This document shows positions 1-8,949 of a stretch of 64,000 bases of DNA, piece after piece (position 1 is the first letter of the stretch; the number at the start of each line of letters is the position of its first letter). The notes beneath the pieces were generated by a model. The model was not told the origin of the DNA and searched no databases. It worked only from the letters and a program-made list of their open reading frames with translations. Position numbers and translations under genes: made by a program. This stretch comes from Terriglobia bacterium (lineage in GTDB: Bacteria; Acidobacteriota; Terriglobia; Bryobacterales; Bryobacteraceae). The DNA lies in the NCBI GenBank assembly GCA_020073365.1, contig JAIQFL010000002.1, positions 32,579 through 96,578 of the forward strand, in the 5' to 3' direction.

Positions 1-2
1 GC

Positions 3-80
3 GGAAATGCGCGCATCGCCCAGGGAAGCGTCGCGGAAGCGGCCTTGCTCGAGGGAGTACTGCGGAGATTACAGGGATAG
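3..80 (+). CDS. Possible C-terminal fragment of a gene entering from the left
   Basis: Reading frame 3 is open from the window edge to a TAG at 78-80. Its 25 residues include an alternating Ala/Leu/Glu/Arg stretch that could be a C-terminal helix. The frame is too short to assign a family. Frame 1 is also open across this stretch, so the coding claim is weak. Positions 81-119 hold nothing recognisable. Confidence 0.3.
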   Translation, partial: GNARIAQGSVAEAALLEGVLRRLQG

Positions 81-119
81 TGTGGGCTGCGGGTTCCTCC
101 CAAGCAAGCGCCCGTCCAC

Positions 120-698
120 CTAGCTCTGTTTCTTGGGTGCGCCGCCCTTGGTGGCAGTGGTCTTCTTAGCCGGGGCGCCCTCCTTCAGCAACGCCTCAAT
201 CTGGTTGCGGAGGTTCTGCTCCTGCTGATCGTTGAAGAACTTTTCGTCGTCGCCCTCGAACTGGGCGCGGATGTTGCCTTGCCTGTCGACAAATGCCAGG
301 AGGGGCATATGCGGTATCAGCATGAGCGGATGCTGCATCCACTCCACCGCGGTCATGGGATCGTTCGAGCCTACCGGGAACGTCGTATTGAACTGTTGGA
401 TGAATCCCGCCAGGTGCATCGGAGCCCCCTCCTCGATCGCCGAGGCCAGCACCTGGAGCCCCCGCGGGCCGAAATCTTTTTGAGCTTTCGTCAGAAAGCC
501 GATGGTCATCTGGCAATGCGGACAGGTGGTCAGGATGAAACAGACGGCCACCACTTTGCCCTTGTACTGGCTCAACAGAACCTGCTTGCCATCCTGAAGA
601 TTGATGGCCAGCTCCGGCGACTTGCGAGGCAGATTCGCCGCCGCCGCAACCAGAGGGAGAATGGCCAGAGCCGGAAGAATCAGTCTGTGCTTCACCAT
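120..698 (-). CDS. Secreted thioredoxin/TlpA-like protein
   Basis: This 192-aa protein has an N-terminal hydrophobic signal or anchor (residues 1-21), so it should act in the periplasm. A thioredoxin-fold (redoxin/TlpA) domain follows at about 27-165. The active site is C59-P-H-C62, a CPHC motif more typical of DsbA-like proteins than the usual TlpA motif. The C-terminal tail (about 172-192) is rich in Lys, Thr and Ala and probably disordered. The gene starts 6 bases after the stop of the upstream metalloprotease-like gene, so the two are likely co-transcribed. Its role may be thiol chemistry on exported proteins or peroxide handling; the sequence does not decide. The start is an ATG directly before the signal sequence. 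Confidence 0.85.
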   Translation of the reverse strand: MVKHRLILPALAILPLVAAAANLPRKSPELAINLQDGKQVLLSQYKGKVVAVCFILTTCPHCQMTIGFLTKAQKDFGPRGLQVLASAIEEGAPMHLAGFIQQFNTTFPVGSNDPMTAVEWMQHPLMLIPHMPLLAFVDRQGNIRAQFEGDDEKFFNDQQEQNLRNQIEALLKEGAPAKKTTATKGGAPKKQS

Positions 699-704
699 AA
701 GTAA

Positions 705-1943
705 TCAGTGTATCTCAGGGGGCAGCCCTTCCACGCTGGTGACGGTTCGGCCGTTGCGGTGCAGCACGAAACGGCCGTCGTCACCCGTGCCGGTGACGGA
801 GTCGGCGGTCTCGGAAGCCACCGAAAGGTTCTTCCACTTCTTCCCGAGCACCTCTCGATACGCCGTGAAATACTGGCGCGCCGCGTCTTCGCTGTCCCAC
901 TCCACGGCATAGAGCAACACCACGCACCGGGCTTTCTTGTTCTCGCGCAGTTCGAACGCGGAGCCGCGCCAGTGCGGCGCGATCTCGGCAGCACGTTGTT
1001 TGCCCGCGTACTGTTCCAGCAGGACACCATGTTCCAACTCGCCCAGTGTGCCCCCCACCAGGCTTTTGTAGCCGCGCGCCAGGTGCGCATCGGGAAGATC
1101 CGGGTCGGTGGGTTTCAGGTTCGAGAAGTATCTCTCCGGATGGATGATCTGCTGCGTGGAAAGGGGCGGGCGGCGGAAAACTTCGGCGAACCCGAACTGC
1201 CCGTCGCGCTGGAAGACGGCGTTCTGAAACAGCATTCCCTTGGTATAGGGGAACACCAGCGTGAGCCGCAGGTAGAGGGGGGCGCTTTCAAAAACGGGAT
1301 ACTGACCGCCGCCCGATTCGCTCAGGTTGCTCATCACGGCAACCAGTCCGGGTGAGTCTTTGAGGGTCTGGCCGTTTTTGCGCGCGAGGTACTCGGACAT
1401 CATCCAGGTGGCCTGGCCTTCCATCACGGCCAGACGCGCGGTGGCGCCGTCGTCGCTCTTGCGCCCGTTGCGAATAAATCGGGCCAGGTTGAAACTCTGG
1501 TCGGCGAGGGCGTGCGAGAGTTCGTGCGCCAGCACCGGCTCCTGAGTGTCGGCGGGCGTCGATTCGGTGATGAACAGTTTCTTCTTATCGTAGTCATAGA
1601 ACGCGGCGGCCTGTTCGGTCAGCAGATCCACGGTATTCCTGGCGAGGTCGAAGTCCTGCGGGACCAGCCCGAATTTCTTGAGGGTCAGTTCTTCGGCGCG
1701 GATCTCCTCGGGCTTGACGACTTCCTTCACGCGCTTGTTGAGGAACTCGTTGATCTTTTCCTTGGTGATGAAACCGCACGGCACCGTGTGGTGTAGGGGC
1801 ATTCCGGAGATCTTGGTGAGGTCCTGGGCGATCCGGTTGGCCTCCCCGCAGAGATCCTTCGCGCGAGGATCGGTTTGGCCGCCGGCTGGCGCGGCACAGG
1901 CCAGCAATCCCAAAAGAAGCGCCCACCGGCGTAACGGCCCCAT
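705..1943 (-). CDS. Secreted HExxH metalloprotease-like protein
   Basis: This 412-aa protein starts at an ATG directly before a signal peptide (about 1-23). The centre carries a zincin signature, H140-E-L-S-H144, followed some 30 residues later by Glu-Gly-Gln-Ala, which could supply the third zinc ligand as in gluzincin-like peptidases. The rest is not a family I recognise with certainty. By inference it is a periplasmic or outer-membrane-associated metallopeptidase, possibly an inactive relative. It is the first gene of a two-gene unit with the CPHC thioredoxin-like protein 6 bases downstream. Confidence 0.8.
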   Translation of the reverse strand: MGPLRRWALLLGLLACAAPAGGQTDPRAKDLCGEANRIAQDLTKISGMPLHHTVPCGFITKEKINEFLNKRVKEVVKPEEIRAEELTLKKFGLVPQDFDLARNTVDLLTEQAAAFYDYDKKKLFITESTPADTQEPVLAHELSHALADQSFNLARFIRNGRKSDDGATARLAVMEGQATWMMSEYLARKNGQTLKDSPGLVAVMSNLSESGGGQYPVFESAPLYLRLTLVFPYTKGMLFQNAVFQRDGQFGFAEVFRRPPLSTQQIIHPERYFSNLKPTDPDLPDAHLARGYKSLVGGTLGELEHGVLLEQYAGKQRAAEIAPHWRGSAFELRENKKARCVVLLYAVEWDSEDAARQYFTAYREVLGKKWKNLSVASETADSVTGTGDDGRFVLHRNGRTVTSVEGLPPEIH

Positions 1944-2075
1944 ATTATGATTTTCGCTCTCCGCGTTGTGACAGTCTCAGCTTACGCTATTTTTCGGCTG
2001 CGACCATTTGCCGCACCTCGGATCGGGCGTGCGGCAGTGATTGTAAGTGAAAGAACCTGTGAAGAAATCAAGATC

Positions 2076-2094
2076 GGCAGGCGGCACCGCCTGC
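2076..2094 (-). repeat. REP-like palindrome, headless member of a doublet
   Basis: The two 8-base arms at 2077-2084 and 2087-2094 are perfectly complementary around a 2-base centre. No GTGG head precedes it on the minus strand, where an A/T run is seen instead. It faces the headed copy at 2104-2127, so the two form an inverted doublet. Confidence 0.6.
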
Positions 2095-2103
2095 ATTTTT
2101 TGG

Positions 2104-2127
2104 GTGGGGCAGGCGGTGCCGCCTACC
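2104..2127 (+). repeat. REP-like element with GTGG head
   Basis: A GTGG head at 2104-2107 is followed by a 9-base arm at 2108-2116 and its near-complement at 2119-2127, with one mismatch. The architecture matches the other GTGG-headed palindromes in the window. Confidence 0.65.
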
Positions 2128-2323
2128 TCGCCCGCTTGCGGGCGATTCTTTCTCGTCCCCTGACCTAAGGGAGCGTTGCCGCACCTCGGAGCCTCTGCAT
2201 TTTGCCCACATCCCGGCATCTGCCCGAGGATCGCCGGCGGCCCGCCTGACGCCCGAGCCCTCCTTCCAGAATAATGCGCGGTACAATAGGGGATCAAATC
2301 AACCGATTGACAGGAGAATTCTT

Positions 2324-2455
2324 TTGGCGGACGACAAAGTCTATAAGGCCGAGTATCTGGGGAGCGGCACCTTCGTGATCAGCAAGCCCAAGCGGAAAAA
2401 GATCAAGACGCGGCAATCGCAACTGAAGAACCCGCAACGTGGATCGCGCAAGTAG
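2324..2455 (+). CDS. Small basic protein, 43 aa
   Basis: A TTG start at 2324 follows an AGGAG ribosome site at 2312-2316 with good spacing. The frame runs 44 codons to TAG at 2453-2455. After an acidic start (MADDK), the C-terminal half is strongly basic (clusters such as KRKKIK), which suggests nucleic-acid or ribosome binding, but no family is recognised. A TACAAT at 2282-2287 could serve as the -10. The strong ribosome site and the coding-like composition support it as a real gene too short for routine ORF calling. Confidence 0.65.
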   Translation: MADDKVYKAEYLGSGTFVISKPKRKKIKTRQSQLKNPQRGSRK

Positions 2456-2463
2456 GGGCGCCG

Positions 2464-2586
2464 TTACTCGCGGTTGCGGCGCTCCGCGTTCATGATGCGG
2501 AATAATCCTTCGAGCGCCGCTTTCTGAATTACGAAAGCTCCCACGAAACTTCCAATCAGCGCTGATGCGATCAAGAAGGCTCCCAT
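2464..2586 (-). CDS. Small membrane protein, 40 aa
   Basis: On the minus strand an ATG at 2586-2584 opens a 41-codon frame ending at TAA (2466-2464). A purine-rich stretch with AGGAAAGG lies just upstream of the start as a candidate ribosome site. Residues 2-22 form one hydrophobic, glycine-spaced transmembrane helix, followed by an amphipathic basic tail ending in RRNRE. Its stop lies 8 bases from the stop of the convergent 43-aa gene. The function is unknown. Composition and ribosome site support it, but homologue comparison is needed. Confidence 0.55.
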   Translation of the reverse strand: MGAFLIASALIGSFVGAFVIQKAALEGLFRIMNAERRNRE

Positions 2587-2629
2587 CGTCGAACCCTTTC
2601 CTGCTCCTGCCTACTGCAATCCATCTGCC

Positions 2630-3937
2630 ATGCTGATCACCGAACTGGTTCTGCACCCGATTGCCATCTCCGATCCCCCGCTGCGCAGTTCCTACGGGCT
2701 TCACGCGCCCTTTGCGCTCCGCACCATTGTCGAGCTCAAGACCGACTCGGGGCTGACGGGCATCAGTGAAACCTACGGCGGCGATGGGCCACTGGCCGGA
2801 CTGGAGGCGGTGCGGCAGCGTGTCACTGGCATGGACCCCTTCCAACTCGCGGGCCTCTCCAGGGACCTGACCGCCGAGGCGGCCCACGAAATGGAGACTA
2901 CCCCTGCTGGAGGACGCACCCAAACATATCTCGTCCCCGGCGAAAATCCTCTGGACCGCTATGCCCGCACCTTCGCTGCGATCGAAATCGCCTGCCTGGA
3001 CCTGATCGGGAAGGCCGTAGGTAAGCCGGTCTGCGACGTGATCGGCGGCCGTGTGCGCGACCGCGTCAGCTTCTCCGCGTACCTTTTCTATAAGCACGGC
3101 GTCTTCTCCGGCCCGGAGGACGAATACGGCGAAGTGTTGGACCCCCGGTCCTGCGTGCGCGAGTGCCGGCAGATGATCGCCAGGTACGGCTTCCGCGAGA
3201 TCAAGCTCAAGGGCGGTGTGTTAGACCCGGACGTGGAAATTTTGACACTCCGTGTGCTGCGTGACACGTTCGGGCCGGCCTATCCCCTGCGCATCGACCC
3301 CAACTGCGCCTGGAGCATCGAAACTTCCGTTCGCGTGGGCCGCGAACTCAAAGACGAACTGTCGAATGGCGGCTACCTGGAGGACCCCTGCGCCACCCTG
3401 GAGGGCATGGCGGAAGTCCGCAGGCGGTTGCTGGCCGAAAACAACTCAACGCCCCAGGCCAGCAACGTGGCGGTCACCTATTTCGCGGATGTGCCGCGAG
3501 CCCAAGCGCTGGACGCCGTCCAGATCGTGCTCTCGGACCCGCATTATTGGGGTGGCATGCGCAACGTCCAATACCTGTCGCACCTCACGAGCGTGCTCGG
3601 CATGGGCCTTTCGATGCATTCCAACAGCCATCTGGGGGTAAGCCTGATGGCCATGACCCACGTTGCCGCCGCCTGTTCCAACCTCACCTACGCTTGCGAC
3701 ACGCACTATCCCTGGCAGACAGCCGAGGATGAGATTGTGCAGGGCGGCCGGATTCCATTTGTGAATGGCTGCGTACAAATTCTCAATCGGCCCGGCCTTG
3801 GTGTGGACCTGGACTACGATCAACTGGCTCGCGGCCGCGAGCGCTACGCCCGCATCCCGTATCGCAAGCGGGACGATGAGGCCGAAATGCGCCAGCACGT
3901 AGACCCGGCGTGGAAACGCGTTTTACCTCGCTGGTAG
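2630..3937 (+). CDS. Glucarate dehydratase-like enolase-superfamily protein
   Basis: This 435-aa protein is close to the length of GudD-type dehydratases. It has the enolase-superfamily order: an N-terminal capping domain (about 1-145) and a TIM barrel with a KLKGG strand carrying the K-x-K base, metal-ligand positions in the stretches around RIDPN and YLEDP, a further Asp-rich strand, and a late SMHSNSHLG stretch matching the GudD catalytic His region. The expected reaction is dehydration of glucarate or a related acid sugar to a 5-keto-4-deoxy sugar acid in the cytoplasm. No other glucarate-pathway gene is adjacent. The KDPG-aldolase-like gene at 34874 is far away. Substrate specificity is inferred. 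Confidence 0.85.
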   Translation: MLITELVLHPIAISDPPLRSSYGLHAPFALRTIVELKTDSGLTGISETYGGDGPLAGLEAVRQRVTGMDPFQLAGLSRDLTAEAAHEMETTPAGGRTQTYLVPGENPLDRYARTFAAIEIACLDLIGKAVGKPVCDVIGGRVRDRVSFSAYLFYKHGVFSGPEDEYGEVLDPRSCVRECRQMIARYGFREIKLKGGVLDPDVEILTLRVLRDTFGPAYPLRIDPNCAWSIETSVRVGRELKDELSNGGYLEDPCATLEGMAEVRRRLLAENNSTPQASNVAVTYFADVPRAQALDAVQIVLSDPHYWGGMRNVQYLSHLTSVLGMGLSMHSNSHLGVSLMAMTHVAAACSNLTYACDTHYPWQTAEDEIVQGGRIPFVNGCVQILNRPGLGVDLDYDQLARGRERYARIPYRKRDDEAEMRQHVDPAWKRVLPRW

Positions 3938-4047
3938 CGCTGTCGTTCCGCTCTTGTGGGACGTCCAGCCGGTAGGGATCGTGGACGCATCAGCACCGAT
4001 GAGCGCCCTTGCGGCCGTGTATGCTCCACATGGGTCGGGTAGTCTTA

Positions 4048-4449
4048 TCAACAGGCGGCCAATAGAGAGTTGGACAGCTCTTCCGCTGTGTGTTCGGGGC
4101 TATCTCGGACCAGATAGCGGCGTAGCCGCACGTCCAGTGGGAGATTGCTCGGATCCATGCCCTTCGGAATTATGGATACAACTCTTTTCCCCATACCGAT
4201 GGCTGCCCCTAGCTCAAAAAAGAGAGCTGGCTTCGCCGTGTTCTCGGGATCCAACAGTGCCACAAGTACGTCACTGCCTCGCAAGCCAGATTCCAGAGCC
4301 TCGCGGAGCGATTCACCAGGGTGAACGTCGAACTCGTCGAACCAAACAGTCACCCCACGTTGCTTGAGCGCTTGAGCGAACGACCGCGCCCAGTCCGCAT
4401 CGAGGGCAGAGTGCGATATGAAGACTCTTGGTTTGTCCATCGCTGTCAT
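4048..4449 (-). CDS. TIR-domain protein, second of a tandem pair
   Basis: This 133-aa protein is essentially a single TIR domain. It shows the box-1-like VFISHS strand near residue 10, a WFDE loop, the PGESL turn, and helix residues ending in FFELGAAIG, where the Glu falls at the position of the catalytic Glu of NAD-cleaving TIR domains. There is no membrane segment or second domain. Its ATG (4449-4447) overlaps the TGA of the upstream TIR gene, so translation is probably coupled. Known bacterial TIR proteins include NADases and signal-molecule synthases in anti-phage systems. Neither function can be assigned here because no partner gene (ThsA, STING, Argonaute, SIR2) is present nearby. Confidence 0.85.
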   Translation of the reverse strand: MTAMDKPRVFISHSALDADWARSFAQALKQRGVTVWFDEFDVHPGESLREALESGLRGSDVLVALLDPENTAKPALFFELGAAIGMGKRVVSIIPKGMDPSNLPLDVRLRRYLVRDSPEHTAEELSNSLLAAC

Positions 4450-4943
4450 CCTTCTTGTTGCACGCGCGCCCCTAACTGATCCAAGTAATTTTCAATATCG
4501 TTCAACTCGAGAAGATCACGCTTCTTGAGCAGCACTGGTATGCCCGGACGCGTTTGCAACTCCGTCGCTGTGATCCCGAGCAATAGCGCCACGATCGGAA
4601 TGCGGCGGCCCCACGCGGCCCCGATCTCGGCCCAAACGTAAGGCCTTTCCAGAGCCCAAGGCGTAAGTAACACCACCAGTTCATGTGCTCGCTGCAAGAA
4701 GTCGAGGATGTCTTCCTCAAAGTCCGCTCCAGCATCGACTTGGGCCTCGTCCAAAAAAGGTCTCGCGCCGCGCGCCTCGATTTCCCGGGCGATCTGCTTT
4801 GCAACCCACGTATCTACGCCGCAGTGGCTGACGAAGACTAATCGCTTTGTGCTCGAAGACTCATCGGCCACTGCAAGTATTGTACCAACTGCGGTTCCCA
4901 GCGTATTCCGGCCTCTCGGAAAGTGCTCTTGGACCTTCTGCAA
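4446..4943 (-). CDS. TIR-domain protein, first of a tandem pair
   Basis: This protein is 165 aa from a TTG at 4943, which follows an AGAGGG-type site. The TIR domain spans about 33-150, with the strand LVFVSH, the loop FLDEAQVDAG, and YVWAEIGAAWG, whose Glu aligns with the TIR catalytic position. A shorter reading from GTG at 4871 (141 aa) is also possible because a TACAAT at 4884-4879 lies 7 bases before it, which would make a leaderless message. Residues 1-30 look non-conserved. The gene ends in an ATGA overlap with the second TIR gene. The two TIR domains are divergent from each other, which suggests two specialised partners rather than a recent duplication. Confidence 0.82.
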   Translation of the reverse strand: MQKVQEHFPRGRNTLGTAVGTILAVADESSSTKRLVFVSHCGVDTWVAKQIAREIEARGARPFLDEAQVDAGADFEEDILDFLQRAHELVVLLTPWALERPYVWAEIGAAWGRRIPIVALLLGITATELQTRPGIPVLLKKRDLLELNDIENYLDQLGARVQQEG

Positions 4944-5280
4944 CCCGGCCCTCTGCTACCGAACTCCCGAGCGCCTCTCGCAACAGCTCAGATCCTGCAC
5001 ACTGGCCCTCACCGGCAGCAGTATCGAACGGAAATCCCGGCGCTTACCAGGAGCCGAAATCATCGATCTCCGCGAGGATCGCTGTGACGCAAACTCTAAA
5101 ACAACCCCTCACAATGCGCCGCAAGACTTCAATTCCGATCCGCAAACTATAGAAACAGAGGAACTTATGACGTTGATTTTGCGTCACAGGTCAGCCGGCT
5201 TTGGTCTCTTGGTGGGGAGGTCCCCGACCTGCCCTTCGGCATTCACCGGACGGCAGAGTGGTAAAATCGGTCCAACCATC
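4944..5280. other. Intergenic region between the TIR pair and a Tat-exported protein
   Basis: This 337-base divergent region is open in the frame of the following gene but shows no coding character. It contains a degenerate REP-like palindrome (5212-5233) and a TAAAAT hexamer at 5262-5267, shortly before the ATG at 5281, without a clear -35. Nothing else was recognised. Confidence 0.5.
5212..5233 (+). repeat. Degenerate REP-like element with GTGG head
   Basis: GTGG at 5212-5215 leads into arms 5215-5221 and 5227-5233 that pair with one mismatch around a CCCCG loop. It is a weaker member of the GTGG-headed palindrome family. Confidence 0.4.
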
Positions 5281-7992
5281 ATGAAAGATAGCGCTTACAC
5301 GAGCCGCCGTGATTTTCTGAAACGGACCGCCGGCACCGCCGCCACAGGTTCACTCGCCCTCGCTCAGACGGCCAAAGGCAAAACCGTATCCCTCGTGGTC
5401 GACTCCTCCGATTCGATGGCCGCCACCGCACCGGCAGGCTGGGCTGCACAGGAACTGGCGCAAGCCCTTACGGCCGCGGGCATCCAGGTCCGGCGGCACG
5501 AACGGATCGACCAGGCGGGCGCGAGCGACTTCGTCATCCTCGCCTCCGCGCGTACTTTCCCGTCAGCCCCAGCGATCTTGAAAAGCGCGGGCGTTTCCGC
5601 ACCCGACGTACCAGAGGGTCTGTCGCTCGTCCCCACCACAGTCTCGGGCAAGCCCGCGATCCTGGCCTACGGCCATGACTCCCGAGGCCTGGTGTATGCG
5701 CTGCTCGAACTGTCCGACCGGGTACGGCACGCAGCCGACCCTATCGCCGCCCTGAGTATCTCCAAGCCCGTCACGGAACGTCCCGCCAATGCCGTTCGCA
5801 GCATCCAGCGCCTGTTTGTCAGCGACGTCGAGGATAAGCCCTGGTTTTACGACCGTGAGATGTGGCCGCACTATCTCACCATGCTCGCCGCTCAGCGCTT
5901 CAACCGCTTTAACCTCAGCTTCGGCATCGGATACGATTTCCTGCGCCAAGTCACCGACGCGTATTTCCTGTTCCTCTACCCGTTTTTGCTTTCCGTGCCG
6001 GGGCACAACGTGCGCGCCGTGAATCTGTCCGACGCGGAGCGCGACCGCAACCTGGAAACGCTGCGGTTCATTAGCGAGCAGACCGTGGCTCGGGGCCTGG
6101 AGTTTCAGTTGGGAATCTGGATGCACGGCTACCAGTGGGCCGCGAGTCCCGATGCCAACTACACCATCGACGGGCTGACCGCGGAGAACCACGGGCCGTA
6201 TTGCCGCGACGCGCTGGCCGCGCTGCTGAAGGCGTGCCCTGCGATCGGCGGCGTCACCTTCCGCATTCACGGAGAGAGCGGCGTGGCGGAGGGCAGCTAT
6301 CCCTTCTGGAAGACGGTATTCGACGGGATCCGGCTGAGCGGCCGCAAGGTCGAGATCGACATGCACGCCAAAGGGCTCGACCAGGGCATGATCGATGTCG
6401 CGCTGGCCACCGGCATGCCCGTGAAGGTTTCGCCGAAATTCTGGGCGGAGCACATGGGGATGCCGTACCATCAGGCCGATATTCGCGAGCAGGAGATGCC
6501 CAAGGGCCGCACGGCCACCGGCTTGATGGCATTGAGCGCCGGCTCCCGCAGTTTTACGCGCTACGGTTATGCCGACTTCTTGCGCGAGGACCGCCGCTAC
6601 AGCCTGATTCACCGCATCTGGCCTGGTACCCAGCGGCTGCTGTTGTGGGGCGACCCGGTGATGGCGGCGGGCTATTCGCGCGCGTTCCGGTTCTGCGGTT
6701 CCGATGGCGTGGAGCTGATGGAGCCGCTCTCCTTCAAAGGACGCCGGGGGTCCGGTGTCGCCGGAGGCCGTTGCGCCTACGCCGACGCCGCGCTCCAGCC
6801 GCGCTGGGACTGGGAGAAGTACGCCTACTCGTACCGCGTCTGGGGCCGCGCGATTTACAACCCCGAAACCGATCCCGATGGCTGGCGCCGCTACCTGCGC
6901 AATCGCTTCGAGGCCGCCGCCGCTTCCACCGAAGCGGCGCTCTCGCATGCCAGCCGCATTCTTCCGATCGTCACCACCGCGCATTTGCCTTCGGCCGCCA
7001 ACAATACCTACTGGCCCGAGATTTATACCAATCAGCCGATGGTGGATCCGCGAAGGAAGAATCCGTACACCGACACGCCCTCTCCCAAAGTCTTCGGGAA
7101 TACCAGCCCGCTCGACCCGCAACTGTTCTCGCGCATCAACGATTTCGCGGATGAGTTGCTCCAGGGTGAGCGCGGCGGCAAATATTCCCCGATCGAAGTC
7201 GCGCAATGGCTGGAGGATCTCGCCGCAGAGGCCGGCAAGCACCTGGCGCAAGCGACCACCCAGGCAGCCGGAAAGAGCGGTCCGGAGTTTCGCCGGCTGG
7301 CGATTGATGTGGATCTCCAGATCGGGCTCGGCCGCTTCTTCGCCGCGAAGTTCCGCAGCGGGGTTTTGTACGCCATCCACGATCGCTCGGGCGACCGCGC
7401 CGCCCTGGAAGAGGCCCTGAAAGCATACCGCGGCGCGCGAAACATTTGGGCCCAGATTGCCGATCGCGCCAAGAGCGTCTATGTGCCCGACATCGCGGTG
7501 GGCGAGTTGGCCTGGCTGAAGGGCCACTGGCTCGACCGGCTTCCCGCCATCGACGACGATATTGCCCAGATGGAACTGCGGCTCGATTCGGCCAAACCCG
7601 CGAGCGAGCCGCGAGTCCGCGCGGCCATCCTGGAGTCGCTGGGCCGGCCCAAGCGTGACGCGGCCGCATGCAGCCACCAACCACCGGTCCGATTCCGGCC
7701 CAAGGAACCCGTGGAACTTGCCGTTTCGCTGGAGAACGGAGCGAAGCTTACCGCGGCGCACCTGCACTACCGGCACGTGAATCAAGCCGAGCGTTTTGAA
7801 ACCGCCGCGATGGAGCCGCACGGTGGCGAATACCGGGCAGTCATTCCGGCCAGCTACACCGGCTCTCCCTACCCGTTGCAGTATTACTTCGAGTTGAAGC
7901 AAGGCCCCGGGAAATCGTGGCTGCACCCGGGCTTCGCCGCGGACCTGACGAATCAACCTTACTTTGTGGTGACCGCCGCCGTGGCCCGGTAA
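5281..7992 (+). CDS. Tat-exported glycosidase-like protein, 903 aa
   Basis: The ATG at 5281 is chosen because it directly precedes a twin-arginine signal (SRRDFLKRT, residues 8-16) and an Ala-rich hydrophobic segment. The open frame extends upstream to 4708 without coding character. Residues about 35-165 resemble the small alpha/beta domain that precedes the catalytic barrel in GH20 and GH67 enzymes, and about 180-480 look like a TIM-barrel region. The C-terminal part (about 560-903) is helical and ends in a beta-rich domain. By inference it is a periplasmic carbohydrate-active protein. I cannot name catalytic residues or a substrate. It converges on the ThuA gene. Confidence 0.8.
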   Translation: MKDSAYTSRRDFLKRTAGTAATGSLALAQTAKGKTVSLVVDSSDSMAATAPAGWAAQELAQALTAAGIQVRRHERIDQAGASDFVILASARTFPSAPAILKSAGVSAPDVPEGLSLVPTTVSGKPAILAYGHDSRGLVYALLELSDRVRHAADPIAALSISKPVTERPANAVRSIQRLFVSDVEDKPWFYDREMWPHYLTMLAAQRFNRFNLSFGIGYDFLRQVTDAYFLFLYPFLLSVPGHNVRAVNLSDAERDRNLETLRFISEQTVARGLEFQLGIWMHGYQWAASPDANYTIDGLTAENHGPYCRDALAALLKACPAIGGVTFRIHGESGVAEGSYPFWKTVFDGIRLSGRKVEIDMHAKGLDQGMIDVALATGMPVKVSPKFWAEHMGMPYHQADIREQEMPKGRTATGLMALSAGSRSFTRYGYADFLREDRRYSLIHRIWPGTQRLLLWGDPVMAAGYSRAFRFCGSDGVELMEPLSFKGRRGSGVAGGRCAYADAALQPRWDWEKYAYSYRVWGRAIYNPETDPDGWRRYLRNRFEAAAASTEAALSHASRILPIVTTAHLPSAANNTYWPEIYTNQPMVDPRRKNPYTDTPSPKVFGNTSPLDPQLFSRINDFADELLQGERGGKYSPIEVAQWLEDLAAEAGKHLAQATTQAAGKSGPEFRRLAIDVDLQIGLGRFFAAKFRSGVLYAIHDRSGDRAALEEALKAYRGARNIWAQIADRAKSVYVPDIAVGELAWLKGHWLDRLPAIDDDIAQMELRLDSAKPASEPRVRAAILESLGRPKRDAAACSHQPPVRFRPKEPVELAVSLENGAKLTAAHLHYRHVNQAERFETAAMEPHGGEYRAVIPASYTGSPYPLQYYFELKQGPGKSWLHPGFAADLTNQPYFVVTAAVAR

Positions 7993-8082
7993 CAGGGACT
8001 GAAGCCCGGCGTACAGGCGGCGCTGCCGATCACAGACGGAAAAAACACCCTGGGACGCGAAAGACGAAGCCTTGCTCCGCCT

Positions 8083-8949
8083 TCACGCCTTCTGCCGCAT
8101 GATCCAGCGGACGGCGTTCTGCTGCAACTTGATGTACTCCGGATTCCACAGATCGCTGAGCATGTGACCGGGCGACATGTAGCAGACGCGGCCCTTACCG
8201 TAGTCGTATGCCCAGCCACCGGGAGCGGTTGAGCCGTAGCTCTGATAGGTGAGACCGTCTTCGTTCACGGTCTGGAGGAAAAGGAATTTGACGTCCTTGT
8301 CGTAGGTCATGTAATGCTGCTCGTCGGTGACTACGAAATCTTTGACGCCCTGCGCGATTGGATGCTCGGGATTCGTCACCTTCACTTTGAAGGTCCGGAT
8401 GGGAGGATGTCCGGTGTAGGCTGCGCCCAATACGTGGCGGAAGTCCGGGTCGGTCAGGCCCACGTGGGTCGCATTGTGCAGGAAAAGCGCAGCGCCGCCC
8501 GCCTCTACGAACTGGCGCACGGCCTTGCCCTGTTCGGGCTTCATCCAAAACTGCGACCGGGCGCGCTCCTGCGGCAAGGGCGGATCGAAAACCAGCTTCG
8601 GACGCCCGCTGGCGGCCCATGCGGCGTTGGAGCTTTCGTCACCTCCGTAACCGTCGGGCCAGATCATCCCATCGCGCAGAACGATCAGGACCTTGTAACC
8701 GTCCAGCGTTTCCGCATTGAGCAATGATGTCTCGTCCGTGAAGTCGATCGTGACGCCGAGTTGCCTGGCGATCGTTCTAGTGAGACCGACCCGGATGTAA
8801 TCGGAATTGTGATAGCGATCGCCTACCAGGGCGAAGGCGGTAGCTTTCCTGGCAGCATTGCCGGGAAGCGGAGCGATAGCAGCTCCGGCCAGCGCAGCTA
8901 AGACCGAACGCCTTGTGGTATTTGCCAGTGTTCGCATGATTGACCTCAA
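8083..8949 (-). CDS. ThuA-domain protein, secreted
   Basis: This 288-aa protein carries a twin-arginine-like signal ([13 protein letters not shown], about 12-24) and a ThuA / class-I-amidotransferase-like fold (about 35-285), with motifs such as [24 protein letters not shown] and a late TDEQHYM stretch. ThuA proteins are linked to trehalose or glucoside utilisation in other bacteria, and the biochemical role is unsettled. It is the last gene of a four-gene minus-strand operon, and its ATG overlaps the stop of the bicupin gene by 4 bases. Export suggests work on sugars in the periplasm. Confidence 0.85.
   Translation of the reverse strand: MRSIMRTLANTTRRSVLAALAGAAIAPLPGNAARKATAFALVGDRYHNSDYIRVGLTRTIARQLGVTIDFTDETSLLNAETLDGYKVLIVLRDGMIWPDGYGGDESSNAAWAASGRPKLVFDPPLPQERARSQFWMKPEQGKAVRQFVEAGGAALFLHNATHVGLTDPDFRHVLGAAYTGHPPIRTFKVKVTNPEHPIAQGVKDFVVTDEQHYMTYDKDVKFLFLQTVNEDGLTYQSYGSTAPGGWAYDYGKGRVCYMSPGHMLSDLWNPEYIKLQQNAVRWIMRQKA

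Larger units (their letters stand above)
1944..2323. other. 380-base intergenic region with a REP-like pair
   Basis: This region separates the divergent metalloprotease gene and a 43-aa gene. It holds two facing palindromes (2076-2094 and 2104-2127) and a TACAAT hexamer at 2282-2287 that could be the -10 of the 43-aa gene, although no good -35 is visible. I see no other conserved structure. Confidence 0.5.

Noticed and set aside
3938..5280. Thoeris system
   Set aside because: The TIR genes are present but no ThsA-like NAD-binding effector is found on either side.
4708..5280. Long N-terminal extension of the Tat protein
   Set aside because: A twin-arginine signal at 5281 fixes the start. The upstream codons overlap the TIR gene and lack coding character.
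5563..7956. Minus-strand 797-aa open frame
   Set aside because: It is the exact antisense of the Tat-exported gene, whose signal and domains are clear; it has no ribosome site or recognisable domain.
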